Source: Erythroxylum novogranatense (Eukaryota; Streptophyta; Magnoliopsida; Malpighiales; Erythroxylaceae). Taken from it: 64,000 bases of DNA. The stretch is from assembly GCA_029891385.1 (NCBI GenBank), contig CM057234.1, positions 28,196,350-28,260,349 on the forward strand. The letters are read 5' to 3'. Of this stretch, positions 25,583 to 37,622 are shown in pieces. The position numbers and the translations under genes were made by a program. Position 1 is the stretch's first letter. Every line of letters starts with the position of its first letter. Under the pieces are notes generated by a model. That model was given only the letters and a program-made list of their open reading frames with translations, was not told the origin of the DNA and searched no databases.

Positions 25583-27199
25583 TAAGACCCTGCTTGACAA
25601 TCACTTGATTGCATTAATTGTTAGTTGATGCTATTTGTGATTAACTGACAGCGGATTAATATAGCTAATTTGAACAACAGATAATATCAATTAGTATTTA
25701 AAGATGTTTGGTAAAATTAACTATTTAGTATTAGTTATTTATATGTAAAATGACATATAAGGATATGACTTAAAAAAGATTATAAGGACATGAATATTAT
25801 ATCTTATTTTTAATAGTCTCATAAGAATTTAGATAGAGCAAAAGAAGTCAATACCAATATTTAAAGCAAAGGTATATAATAATCTGAAAATGAGGTCTAA
25901 CTATCATTAAAACTTGAGACAATATTATCACAAATTGTTGTCATATCCTAAGTTCTAAGTTCTTTAACGTCTTCTTGTGTAGAGTTAATTTTAATATCTT
26001 CAAATACATCTAGAGTTATAAATTCAGGATGTTGATCGATAATGTTAAAAGTCAGGTAGTCAATTGTGCTTCTTCTAATATAATTATGTAACGCAAAAGC
26101 TAAACAAATTATTTTATTTTGATTCATCAATCAATACTTAAGCATTTTCTCTAATATCTTCTATCGAGCCTTACGAACATAGAAAACTCTCTCAATACAA
26201 CTTCTCAATGATGAATGAGCTCGATTAAAACTTCTCGAGATCCTCTTGGATTTACATCACGAAACCCCGATTGAAATACCTTGTCTTTAGGTAAGGTGTC
26301 AAATATCCTTCGCTTTCAGATAGCCTTTGTCAACTAAGTAATATTTACTTGAGTGTCCACAGAGGCAATATAATTATAATGAATAATATCATAAAAAATC
26401 TAAATCATGAATAAAAATCATACAAATATTAAAATTAATTATCGATGGTTTTGAAAATTTGAGTCTCAAATTACTGATCGTATAAAGAACAAGACGAATA
26501 AACCCACTTAGGACATACACGAATAAACTCACTTTCTACAAAATTGACATCTATCCTAAAGCTTCAAACTATAATTGTTTTCCAAAATCATATATAATTA
26601 ACGATATGTATTTTGATTCATTTTAAATGTATTAAAACTACATTTTTCATGATCATTCAATAATTCATTCATCCATATTTATCCTGTTAGATGGGAAGCC
26701 ATGCATAGTTCCTTGTATATATGGTTCAAAAAATACACACACATATAGTCCACTACACAAGCCACCAAATCCCAAATCTCATGCTCATTGTTCAAAAATT
26801 GCTTAGTTTGCAGAAGTTACATAAGATGCATAGCATCATCATCTATACCTAAAAATCAACAAGTAATTTATATCTCTTTCAAATACAAATATTCATGTAA
26901 TATAGTATATTACATTAATTAATAATAATTAATTCAATTATACAATATTACATCTCTTTGTTTGTCTCTCTCTTTCTTTCTCTCCTCTCACTTTTGGGCA
27001 CAATCATCTTTTCTCTCTTAATTTCTGAGCAAAACGCTCATCATAGGAGTATTTTCAAAAATAGTAAATTGAGTTTAATTAGTCAACCCAATCAGTTAAT
27101 TATGAAACATGATTATTAGTGGTTTGACATAATCAAATATCTAAATACCTTTCAATCTGTCAAAAAATAGCTGATCAATTATTTGCCAAACAAGACTTA
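25583..27199 (-). mobile_element. PIF/Harbinger DNA transposon, inactive
   Basis: Element edges are at about 25586 and 27196. The ends CCTGCTTGACAA and (complement) CTTGTTTGGCAA agree at 9 of 12 positions. Next to them are TAA (25583-25585) and TTA (27197-27199), compatible with the 3-bp TWA target duplication of this superfamily after one mutation. A transposase relic occupies the minus strand between them. The second PIF gene (Myb-like) is not visible. The ends are imperfect, so the boundaries are provisional. Confidence 0.6.
25948..26675 (-). pseudogene. PIF/Harbinger transposase relic (DDE_Tnp_4 family)
   Basis: Read from 26675 downward: WMNELLNDHEKC and NTFKMNQNTYR correspond to the N-terminal helix region. 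Then comes a short piece (EFIRVCPKW) that may be the shrunken DDE middle. KGYLKAKDI and NRAHSSLRSCIERVFYVRKARW near 26330-26170 follow; this is the strongly conserved HSSLRNVIERCFGVLKxRF block. The last open stretch, 26130-25948, carries LAFALHNYIRRS, the C-terminal LHNFIR motif. Length is well under the usual 400 residues, and stops and frameshifts occur throughout. Confidence 0.75.
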
Positions 27200-27911
27200 A
27201 GTGTTTTTTTTAAGAAAGAAAGAAATAGAATGAAGAGACAATTACAAAGAAAAATAGGGAAGCATTGGTTTACTAGACATGTTTTTAAATGTAATCTATT
27301 TTGTCGATCGATTATACTTACGATAACAAAATTTTCTCTTAAAAGCTTATTGACGTGATAATGCTAAAGCAGAAAATCTTTAAAATGTAAAATGCATTAT
27401 TAAGTATCTAATGAAAATTTCAACGACTTGTATTCAACTTGACTCCTTCCAAGGAGTCGGTTCGGTGCCCACATTCTAATTCTTCACGGAATTGCTTCTT
27501 GTGATCATATTGAACTGCATCAAGTCCCCTAGACTTTGTAGTGAAAGGACCATCTCACACTTGCAAACAGCTTCAATACTAAAGGACTATTTTGATTTTT
27601 GCACGTGGATCAATGTACTTGATCTTGCACATTTAGAACTTGGATAGACGATGGAGTTATGGCCTTCATTAAAGCTCTTCAACACATCTGTTCTATAACA
27701 CATGTGTAGAGACGATCAGAGGACATCTTTCTCCTCCTCTCTTGCTAATTTTGTAGCAACTAAGTAGTTATTTCTCAGTCAGAAGGTCGTTCATTGAAAT
27801 GCGTTTCTAGATTAGTTCATCTTTTTTTCACAGAAGGTGTGCTTACGAGAAATTCAGATACATATTTTGTATAAATTTCCTGTATGTTCAATTGGTTTGG
27901 GGAAATTCAAT
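27200..27911. other. Intergenic DNA
   Basis: No gene recognised. The part at 27430-27911 is less AT-rich and continues on the far side of the copia insertion (32572-32720); the joined pre-insertion sequence shows no known domain. Confidence 0.45.
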
Positions 27912-27916
27912 GGCAT

Positions 27917-28121
27917 TGTAAAATGAAGATACATCAAGGGCATACAAGACATTTCCATTGCCTGCTATTATAGACTTCTGTTACAACATACGCAATAACT
28001 AGCTGAGAGTATTTGTAACAAATAACAATATTCTTCTTTCTGTTGTAATTCTCGTCTATATAATCAAGTCTATAAGACAATAATAAATACACATATTCTA
28101 TTCCTCTCATAAGCCTTTATA
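27917..28121 (+). repeat. 5' LTR (205 bp) of the copia element
   Basis: Begins TGTAAAATGAAG and ends TTTATA, where the right copy ends TTTACA, so the terminal CA is mutated. It abuts the primer binding site directly. Confidence 0.9.
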
Positions 28122-28149
28122 TGGTATCAGAACTTTCCTGACTAACATC

Positions 28150-31100
28150 ATGAATCCTAACTCTGGCTCATAAGCTACTAGCAATAATGCCACACAACCT
28201 TGCACTCCTCTTGATTTTCCCATTCTAGCAAAAACCCCTAAACTTTAACATTCCCATTAGGCTCGACAGCCATAATTTTATCAATTGGCCAGCACAAGTA
28301 CTTGTAGCCATAAGAGCCCTTGAACTTAAACATTTCATCACCACTGCACCTCTTCCTCAAACTTTCAGCGCAGATGCAGATCAAGCTAGTGATCACACAG
28401 ACTACAAAACCTGGCATAGAACAGATCAACTGCTATTATGTTGGTTGCTCTCAACCATTGGAGAAGAAATAATTGGTCAGGTAAACCATTTCAACTCCTC
28501 CCACCAAGTATGGAAAATTCTCGAAAATCTTTATACTTAATGGTTAGAGTCCTACAACTCAAACATCAACTCTCAACAATTAAAAAGGGATCATACACTA
28601 TATCCAAATACATACAAAAAGTTAAAACTACAGGAGACTCAATTCAAGTTACAGGACATGCCATCATAGAATATGAACTAATAGAATATGATCCTATTGT
28701 GGTTTATCTAACACACTTCATGAAAACCTCAACTCTACAAGAAGTACAATACTCTCTCATGATATATGAAACAAGAATAGAACAGTTGAACACAATCACC
28801 TAAACAGATATCTCATCACCTGCCGCCAACTACGCAACTTTCAACAACAATAATCAAAGCCGTAACAATCAAGGTGGAAGGAGCAGCTTTAAAGGCAGAG
28901 GAGGTCATGAAAGAGGAGGCAGATGGAATGGAAATCAAATATTTTTTCATCTATGCCACAAACTTGGCCATGAGGCACTCAAATGTCACAAAAGGTTCGA
29001 CATATCGTGGCAAGGAAGCACTAACTGACCATGGAGATCTAACAACAATGGAAAATCTACACAAAACAATTCACAAGGCTATCCTCAACCATATTTGGCC
29101 TTAAATCAACAAGGTAATCCTTCTTCTGAAACACTTAGTGACAATACATGATTTGTGGATAGTGGAGTTAATCATGTAACAACAGACCTCAACAATCTTT
29201 CAATCAGTTCAGAATATGGTGGCAAAGATCAACTCACTGTTGGAAATGGTGCTTCCCTTCCTATTGCTAATACGGGTTCATCTCATATTCACTTCCAAAA
29301 CAACATACACACACCTCTTGGATTGAAACAAATTTTACATGTTCTAATCATAACCAAAAACCTATTGAGTATACCTAAACTCGCCAAAGATAACAAAATT
29401 ACTGTTGAGTTTACTGAGGTTAATTGTTTATTTAAGGACAAGGCAACAGGGAAGGTTCTGCTCAAGGGAGTGCTTTAGGATGACCTATATAGTCTTGAAG
29501 CCACCAAGCCACAAAACCAAATCAGGCCAGTCAAATAATCACATTCTACACCTAGTTCTAATGTTTTCAAAACTCCACTCTACATAGATTTTCTTTCTTA
29601 AAAAAAAGTCATTGTGAGGCAAATTTAACATAAAAGAACGCAAATGTTTGGCATGCCAAATGAGGGCATCCTTCCAACAAAATATTGAAACAAATTCTGA
29701 GTTTAATGAAGTTCAACATAAACCTAAACAACTTGTCCTTTTGTGATGCTTGTAAACAGGGAAAATTGCATAAGTTACCATTTCAAACACATGATATCAC
29801 AGCCCAAAATATATTAAATATCATTCATTGTGACATTTGGGGACCCTCTTCATATCTCTCAACATAAAATACAAATATTATCTCAATTTTGTTGATGCTT
29901 GCACTATGATTATATGGTTTTATCCCCTAAAGCTAAAATTAGACACACAATCTGTTTTCATTAAAGTAAAAACCAATATTGAACTTCAGTTAAACAAAAG
30001 AAATCAAAGCCTTTCACACTAAAATGGAAGGGGAATTTAAATCCCTAATACCTTACCTTACATAACATGGGATACAACCACATTTGATCCTTATACCTAC
30101 CGACAAAATGATATTTTTGAGGAAAAAAAATAGACATATCACTTAAACAAGCCTAGCTCTTTTATCCCATGCTTATATGCCTTTTACCTACTGGCTTGAA
30201 GCTTTTTCTACAACTACATTTCTCATCAATAATCTTCCATCTCCAAGAATCATCAACGTCTCACCATTTGAGAAACTGTACAACAAACCACCAAATTAAC
30301 TCTACCTCAAAACCTTTGGTTGCAGGTGTTTTCTTTACCTTAGATACTATTCTCATCATAAATTTGATTTCCACACCACAAAATGTGTTTTTTCTTGAGT
30401 ATAGTTTAAGGCACAAACATTATAAATGCCTAAAGAATCAAGGTAAGATTTTCATATCTTGCCATGTAGAATTCAGTGAAGAAGAATTCCCTTTTTCTCA
30501 ACTTTTTTCCTTCAAATTCAAACCAAAATGTAGCTCTACCAAGTCTACCTATTTCCATTGTATCTTCAACCTCATTCTATTTGAAGGTAATCTTGGATCA
30601 CTACTTAACAACAAAACACTTCCAATCACCAAAATCCTCTGTTAATCGACAGGTAAGCTCTTCGGTTTGTTACTCTCTAGCCCATACTACCATAACTAAC
30701 ACTGTAATCAATTTTTCCATCTTACTATTACCACAAAGCACTCATCTTATGCAAACTCGCTCCAAAAGCGGTATCTTCAAACCTAACATTTATTCTACCA
30801 CTCTTGCCTCTACCCCACATACTGAGCTTACAACTGTTTCAGAAGCCTTAAATGATCCTATATGGTTTCAAGCCATGCAAGCTAAACTTCATGCTTTATC
30901 ACAAAACAATATTTGGACATTTGTTCCCTATGAACCCACTATGCACATCCTTGGTACCAAATGGGTGTTCCGAACTAAATACAATATTGATGAGACCGTT
31001 TCTAAGTATAAAGCTCGTTTTATTACCAAAGGGTTTAATCAAACTTCTGGTGTTGATTTTTCGAAGACCTTTATTCCAATTGTTAAAGCCTTGATAATTA

Positions 31101-32355
31101 AAGTCATTTTGTCACTTGCTGTCTCCCATCACTGGGATATACAACAAGTTGACATTAACAATGCATTTTTTAATGGTGAACTACAGGAAATAGTTTACAT
31201 TCGTCAATTACAAGGATTTGAAAGCTCAACAAAGCCAAATCATTTTTGGAAGTTAACTAAGGCTCCATATGGTTTAAAACAAACTCCTAGGGCTTGGTTC
31301 CATAAACTTAAACATGCATTATTCCGGTGGGGCTTCATCAATTCAAGGTTAAACACTTCTCTGTTTTATTCTCACAAGCAAGATGTCACTACAATATTAC
31401 TAGTCTACGTAGAAGATATCTTAATCGTTAGAAACTCACCTCAAGTAATACATATAGTCATAAATCAATTACAGTCTTAGTTTGCATTAAAAACACTTGG
31501 AAACATAAATCACTTTCTTGGTTTTGAGGCTTATCAAAACAATGGTGGGTTGTATCTTTCACAAAGTCATTATATCCACGATCTTCTTTGTTGAGCCAAT
31601 ATGTCTTCATGCAAGCCTTGTTTAACTCCCATAAGCACAGCAACAAAGTTATCTCTTCATGACGGTACATCATTTGAGCATCCAACTCTCTATCGAAGCA
31701 CTATTGGTGCGCTTCAGTATATGTGTAACATAAGACTAGATATTAGGTTTGTTGTCAATAAATTAAGTCATTTTCAACAGATCCACTAAACACACACAAG
31801 GTTGCTTGTAAACATGTTCTACGTTACCTAAAAACCACTTCAAATTTGGGCTTACTCTTTCGACCGTCGTCTACACCTCTAGTCCTTCACGCCTATAGTG
31901 ATTCTGACTAGGCCAACTCTCCAGACGATCAGAAATCTACCACTGATGGTTGTGTCTTCTTGGGGGGGGGGGGTAATTTCGTCTTTTGGACCTCCAAAAA
32001 GCAACCCACCGTAGTTCGATTCAACACCGAAGCCGAAGATCAAGCTCTCTCACAAGTATCCACCGAAGTTCTATGGCTCGCGTCGTTACTCTCTAAGCTA
32101 GGGTTCTTTCCTTCTCACACTCCAACTCTATGGTGCAACAATAATAGAGCTCGATCGCTCGCCCAAAATCTTATATTTCACTCACAAACCAAACACATGG
32201 AGATAGATGTACATTTTATCAGGGACAAGATCGAAGCTGGGTGTTTGGAGATTAGATATGTGAGTTCCACATATCAAATCGCCGACATACTCACAAAATC
32301 ACTCACTTTCACACGGTTTAATCTCTTGCTTTTCAAACTAAGCGGTTTAGTTTGA
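28150..32355 (+). pseudogene. Copia gag-pol polyprotein relic
   Basis: Gag starts at ATG 28150 (MNPNSGS), with the HNFINWPAQVLVAIRAL block and a CCHC-like knuckle (CHKLGHEALKCHK) near 28960. Protease: FVDSGVNHVTTDL at about 29153. Integrase pieces run to about 30020 (CDACKQGKLHKLPF, HCDIWGP). Reverse transcriptase is at 30850-31480 (NIWTFVPYEP, GTKWVFRTKYN, QVDINNAFFNGEL, KAPYGLKQTPRAW), with VYVEDI where active enzymes have YVDD. RNase H is at 31960-32355 (FWTSKKQPTVVRFNTEAEDQA, then TKHMEIDVHFIRDKI). A run of G at about 31962-31973 sits exactly at a frame change. There are multiple stops, and much of the integrase core is missing or scrambled. Confidence 0.85.
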
Positions 32356-32362
32356 GTGAAGT

Positions 32363-32566
32363 TGTAAAATGAAGATACATCAAGGGCACACAAGACATTT
32401 CCATTGCCAGCCATTATACCTTCTGTTACAACAAAGGCAACAGCTGGTTGAGAGTATCTGTAACAAATAACAATATTCTTCTTTCTGTTGTAATTCTCAT
32501 TTATATAAACAAGTCTACAAGACAATAATAAATACACATATTCTATTAGCCTAGTAAGTCTTTACA
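32363..32566 (+). repeat. 3' LTR (204 bp) of the copia element
   Basis: Collinear with the 5' LTR. It starts TGTAAAATGAAG eight bases after the RNase H stop and ends TTTACA before the second GGCAT. Confidence 0.9.
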
Positions 32567-32571
32567 GGCAT

Positions 32572-33720
32572 CACTTAAAGACATCAAATACGTAAACAGA
32601 TGTGCTATAGATTTTGCACTTTATGCCACACACCGTTGATGGAACGAAGCACATCGAATCAACAAGATAGCGCAAGTTTCGCAATGTAGAGTGTTGGACA
32701 AAAGAATAAAAAGATTGTGCTAATAGCTTCATATTTGTAAAGTTTTAGATTTCCAAGTTGGTCGGTGCAGCCCGCAATTAAAGGTTACGTAGAAACAGTA
32801 TTAGCCGAAAAGAAATCATAGGATTAGAAAGTGATGAAAAAGGAGGGAAATTTTCTAGAGTAATTAAAAACCCCAAAAATATCTAATCGTATCAAGTCCA
32901 ATTGATTGATGTGATTAGAAGAAAACCAGGGATTTAGCTAAGCTCCACCAAATAGTCATTCAAGGGGAGGAAAGTGGGTTCATCTTGTTTTTTTCTTCTT
33001 CTTCTTCTTCTTCTTCCTCCTCCTCCTTTTCCTTTTTGGATAAAACAGGTACATCAAATTATGGTGCATTAGTAAGGGTTGAGGATAAATGAAGGATCAT
33101 TGATGTTGGCTCATCTCCGAGTGGATGAAATAACAGAGTCTGTGGTGATTTTCTAGGAACTACAGTCCAAAGCTTCGAATAACCATCTGCACCGCAAGAG
33201 AGAGTCACAGTCTAAAGTAAAACTAAAAAGTTTCAAACTTGCAGTCCCCTCTCTCTCTCTTCACTTATTTACGCGGTTACCAAGAGCCTGTCTTGTCGTG
33301 GTTTTTGTAAATTCCATTTGCGCAGGTCTTGTTGACGAACATGTGAAGGTAATGCCCTTTTTTCTTTTAGGTCCATGGGGTGGCCTGCATGTGCCCTCTT
33401 CCCCTTTTTTAACTACATTAGTTAGGTCCTTTCTCTCTAGTTTCTATGGCAATAATACCCAAATCATTTCATCCTTCCATTTACTAAATTTCTTTTATCA
33501 CATCAGCTTCTACCAATTCCAACGTAACATTCATCATGAACTTGAATCTTGACTTCAGACCTCTGATGAGTCAAACTGAAAGGTTTAGTTAAAACTATTT
33601 TTTTTAGCTTTAAAAACTTTTACATTTAATTTTCTGTTACCTGGGGTCCTTTCCCTTCCCTTCCCTTGCTTTGTAGGGTGCATGGTTTGGCTTATGTGGC
33701 CATCATCTTCAAAGGTCGTC
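32572..33720 (+). promoter_or_regulatory. Upstream region of the CYP85A gene
   Basis: No other gene is seen here, so this stretch probably holds the promoter. Features include (CTT)n/(CCT)n at about 32993-33028, (CT)n at 33249-33260 (the type bound by GAGA-binding BPC factors), a TTCCC pyrimidine tract at about 33649-33667, and two CATGTG E-boxes at 33340-33345 and 33388-33393. E-boxes of this form are bound by BES1/BZR1-type brassinosteroid regulators, and CYP85A genes in other plants are under hormone feedback. The link here is inference from position only. Confidence 0.4.
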
Positions 33721-33728
33721 TATAAATA
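33721..33728 (+). promoter_or_regulatory. TATA box of the CYP85A gene
   Basis: TATAAATA lies 98 bases before the chosen start codon, which predicts a transcription start near 33750 and a leader of about 75 bases. It also shows that the in-frame ATGs at 33682 and 33697 are upstream of transcription and not the real start. Confidence 0.7.
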
Positions 33729-33825
33729 TGCATACTTCTGCCTAGCCTCAGCTCAAGCTAAGCCCATACCATCAATCCAACTATTTTGGGGACTGGGGCT
33801 TGGAGCTTTTTCCTGGAAAGCATCA

Positions 33826-36655
33826 ATGGCTATTTTCGTGGTTATCATGATGGTACTTCTCTTAGTGCTCTGTATCTCCTCTGCTTTGTTGAAATGGAAT
33901 GAGTTGAGATACAGAAAGAAAGGTTTGCCTCCAGGTACCATGGGGTGGCCAGTTTTTGGAGAGACCACTGAGTTCTTAAAGCAAGGACCTAACTTCATGA
34001 AAAACCAAAGAGCGAGGTGCTTGTTTACATGACCTCTGTTATTATCTTCCTAATGATTGCTAACTTGTGCTTCCCTCTACCTTTTCTGTTCTTAGTGCCT
34101 CCAATATCTGGTTCCATTCACTTGTCTGGTTACTGCCGGTATCTTACTTCGAATGGACACAAGCTATTGAGTCTCTTGTTTATTCCTTGCCCAACTAACT
34201 TTCAGTTTTAATTCGTATAAATTCCTTTTAATCCAAGCCAAGAAAGGATCAAGGACCTGTACACATGAATAAGAAAAAACATGGCCTCCCTCCCCCACAC
34301 TGTGCTGTTTTCTTTTCCCTTTTGGGTTGGGGATTGGTCCATTGTTTACCACATGTATCTCCTCGTCAGGGGTGTTAGACAGAACACTTAAAAAGGGTTG
34401 TATGGGAAATTTTAGTTACAAACATCTAAATATTCTCATGATCTATTTTATGTTTAAGTGACCATCGTTAATTTTTTTTGGGGCAGGTATGGGAGTATTT
34501 TTAAATCCCACATTCTCGGTTGTCCTACCATTGTTTCCATGGATCCAGAGCTCAACAGGTACATCTTGATGAATGAAGCAAAAGGGCTTGTTCCTGGTTA
34601 CCCTCAGTCCATGTTGGATATCTTAGGTAAATGCAACATTGCAGCAGTTCAAGGCTCCGCACACAAGTACATGAGAGGTGCTCTACTCTCACTCGTTAGC
34701 CATACCATGATCAGAGAACAACTCCTTGGCACCATTGATGAGTTCATGAGAACCCATCTCGGTAACTGGGATAACCAAATTATTGATATTCAGCTCAAAA
34801 CCAAAGAGGTGAATGCTTTATCAGTTTTGGAACAAAGTCGATTTAAGCCTTTTCCACTTGTGGTATTAACATGCATGAGCTGAGCCCCATTGTTTTCTTG
34901 CAGATGGCGCTTCTGTCATCGCTCAAACAAATTGCTGGCATTGATTCCGGTCCTCTTTCTCAATCCTTCATGCCAGAGTTCTTCAAGCTTGTTTTAGGGA
35001 CCCTTTCCTTGCCAATTGACCTTCCTGGCACAAATTACCGTCGTGGGTTCCAGGTAAAAATTGGCATTCTCATTTATTTCCCGGATGATTTCACGCTATC
35101 AATCAAGTTCTATCCATAACTGTTGTTTCTACCCTGTTACTCAGGCAAGAAAAGGCATTGTGAGCATGTTAAGGAAGCTAATAGAAGAAAGAAGATCATC
35201 AAAAGAATTCCACCACGACATGCTTAGTTGCTTAATGAAAAATGGAGAAAACAGACACAAATTAAAAGACGAGGAGATAATTGATCAAATAATCACGATT
35301 TTGTATTCGGGCTATGAAACCGTTTCCACTACTTCCATGATGGCAGTGAAGTACTTGCATGATCACCCAAGAGTTCTTGAAGAACTAAGGGTAAGATTAA
35401 ACAAAAAGGAATGGACCAGTTGCGAGTAATTTTGCATAATTACTTCATAATGTTATGGTTCTAACATGCAATATTTATGTTTATTGTAGAAAGAGCACTT
35501 GGCAATTAGACAGAGGAAAAGTCCCGAGGATCCAATTGGCTTGAGTGACCTTAAATCTATGCGTTTCACTCGTGCGGTAAGAGAAGTTTACAGCTTTGTT
35601 GACATTGTTAAAGAAACATGTTGAAAAGTAAAAAACTTGATCAGGTTCTTGTTTCCCGTGATGTAGGTTATCTATGAGACTTCAAGATTGGCTACAGTTG
35701 TTAATGGGGTTTTGAGGAAAACCACTAAAGAAATGCAACTTAATGGTGAGTAGTATCAGAAAAAGTTGATACTATAATGTTGCTTTTTTTGGTCTTTATG
35801 CGCTCAAGAAGATGTTTTGCAACTAGCTAGTACCTATTTTAAATAATGTCTCACATGTGATGCAAATAAGATCATCTTCCATTGTGGGACCTTACACTAG
35901 AATGATTTACATAGCATACCTACAAATCCAGCTAGGCCATTCCTTTTGCGCCCCAAGTCTTGTTTAAATTATTCTTGACAAATGGGAAGTTCTTTCAATC
36001 TTCTATGAAGTGGTTGTCCTCTTCTTAATGATAACGTGCATTAACCAAGAAACCTTTAGGTTCTTTTGTTCTTGGATGGAAGATTAACATGCTTTTTTTT
36101 TTTCTTTCTGTTATTGCTTACAGGATTTGTCATTCCAAAAGGATGGAGAATATATGTCTACACTAGAGAAATAAATTATGATCCATATTTATATCCTGAG
36201 CCTTTGTCCTTCAACCCCTGGAGGTGGCTGGTTAGTAACCCTTAATGTTGTCATCTCTTTTCGTGTTTAGGCACAATAAGGTGCCCGAGAGACTGATTGT
36301 TACTCATATGCAGGATAAGAGCTTAGAGTCCCACAGCAATATTTTCATTTTTGGAGGGGGCACCAGACAGTGCCCTGGAAAAGAACTAGGAATAGCAGAG
36401 ATTTCAACTTTCCTTCATTATTTTGTAACTCGATACAGGTAAAAATTAAAGATCCACCAAGTCCTATTGCTCTGGTCTTTAATTGAGATAAGAATACGGT
36501 CCATTGCATCAAAGTTATAAGTTTATGTGAGGGGGATTGCTAATATGTTTAGTTATCTCCACTGCAGATGGGAAGAAGTTGGAGGAGACACACTTTTGAA
36601 GTTTCCCAGAGTTGAAGCACCTAATGGGCTACACATTAGAATCTCATCTCACTAG
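33826..36655 (+). CDS. CYP85A: Cytochrome P450 CYP85A, brassinosteroid-6-oxidase (castasterone synthase type)
   Basis: Nine exons: 33826-34016, 34487-34808, 34904-35053, 35145-35390, 35490-35576, 35667-35745, 36124-36230, 36314-36438, 36568-36655. All introns are GT-AG, phases agree, and the total is 1,395 bp (464 residues plus stop), the usual CYP85A length. It has an N-terminal membrane anchor (residues 2-22), the LPPG hinge (34-37), the I-helix YSGYETVSTTS (275-285), K-helix ETSR (336-339), FNPWRW, and the haem loop FGGGTRQCPG with the ligand Cys at 414 (codon 36371-36373). Family knowledge: these ER-bound enzymes oxidise C-6 of 6-deoxocastasterone and related steroids to give castasterone; some members go on to brassinolide. 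Which activity applies here cannot be read from sequence. The start is set by the TATA box and by the family N-terminus. No frameshift or stop interrupts the exons. Confidence 0.95.
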
Positions 36656-37130
36656 CTGACCCTGTGCATGTACATAAAAGATTATATAGAGCATTTCGAA
36701 TGGAAGGGATAAGAATGTACAAATTTCCTTCTAACATATTAGGCAGTGAGTCCCCATTTTTGCATACATGTCTCTCTTCTACATTTGATAGGACAACGAA
36801 GGAAAATGAAACTAATGAAGAAGCATCATTGGCAAGTCTTGGCCCATAACAGAATCCAACTACAAAGATTGTTATCATAAGCATTTTCCTCAATCTGAAT
36901 GTAGGTAAGAAGGAACATCAATCTGTTTTAAAATTAAAAAAGAAAAAAGTAACAACAACGAATGAGGCTGCGCACTTGCAACCCGTGTTCAAGAAATCCT
37001 GACATATATATATATATAAGTTTTTTATTTGCATAGAAATAGAATAAAAACTCCAAGGCAAATCACCGAAGGTTGATGGCGTCAAAACATTGTAAGCCTT
37101 GAGTTTTAGGCCAGACCGTATAGATTCATA
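36656..37130 (+). other. CYP85A 3' flank
   Basis: No further gene is recognised. AATAAA at 37043-37048 is a candidate polyadenylation signal but lies 390 bases past the stop, so a nearer non-canonical signal may be used. An (AT)n run occupies 37004-37018. Confidence 0.4.
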
Positions 37131-37565
37131 GCCCATGCAATTGTGGAATTATGGAGCGTCCACTCTGACCTTTTCTTGATTTGGGCGCTAGGCTATCAAC
37201 GAGCGGTTGTTGAAGTGGACTTTTTTTTAGGTTATTAACATTCTCTCCTCTTTCAGGTAAGTTTTAACTGATGATTTTTTATTGGTGGCAAGTATACAAG
37301 AATTATTACAATGAGATTGAGAGGTACAACTTCATCATGTGTATCGCGAAGGGAATCAATGTACAGATCAGATCGCCTCGTTCGTAGTGATTTTCAGTGC
37401 AGGCTTGCATATCTTACAGGAACCTCCGATAACCGTTCGGGACCAAATTCATCGCAACGAGCACGGTGTTTTGTACAAAAAAATCTTGCGTCAGCTAGGG
37501 TTTTTTTGTTTTTTAGTTATTTTGTTTTCTCCCTTTATAGCAAAAAAAAAAAAAAAGCCCATGCA
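37131..37565 (+). pseudogene. 5'-truncated LINE tail (RNase H end) with clear target duplication
   Basis: The element is 37140-37556, 417 bp. It starts inside the RNase H domain (VELW, ALGYQRAVVEVD), continues through VQLHHVYREGNQCTDQIASF and ends in an A15 tail (37542-37556). GCCCATGCA at 37131-37139 is repeated right after the tail at 37557-37565, the variable-length target duplication expected for target-primed reverse transcription. Stops and a frameshift are present. It is a dead-on-arrival copy about 0.5 kb beyond CYP85A. Confidence 0.9.
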
Positions 37566-37622
37566 CCAATAAAGCAATCAGGTTACCCAAAGTATGTCAA
37601 AAACTTTCCTGAGAGGGTTAAT

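Larger units (their letters stand above)
27912..32571 (+). mobile_element. Full-length Ty1-copia element, degenerate, TSD GGCAT
   Basis: Direct LTRs at 27917-28121 and 32363-32566 bracket gag, protease, integrase, reverse transcriptase and RNase H in copia order. GGCAT at 27912-27916 is repeated at 32567-32571. The primer binding site TGGTATCAGAAC (28122-28133, initiator tRNA-Met) starts immediately after the left LTR. By eye the LTRs differ at about 23 of 205 positions, so the insertion is not recent. Its right end lies about 1.2 kb upstream of the CYP85A TATA box. Confidence 0.9.

Noticed and set aside
33753..33998. Minus-strand open frame opposite P450 exon 1
   Set aside because: It lies antisense to a well-supported exon and has no independent motif.
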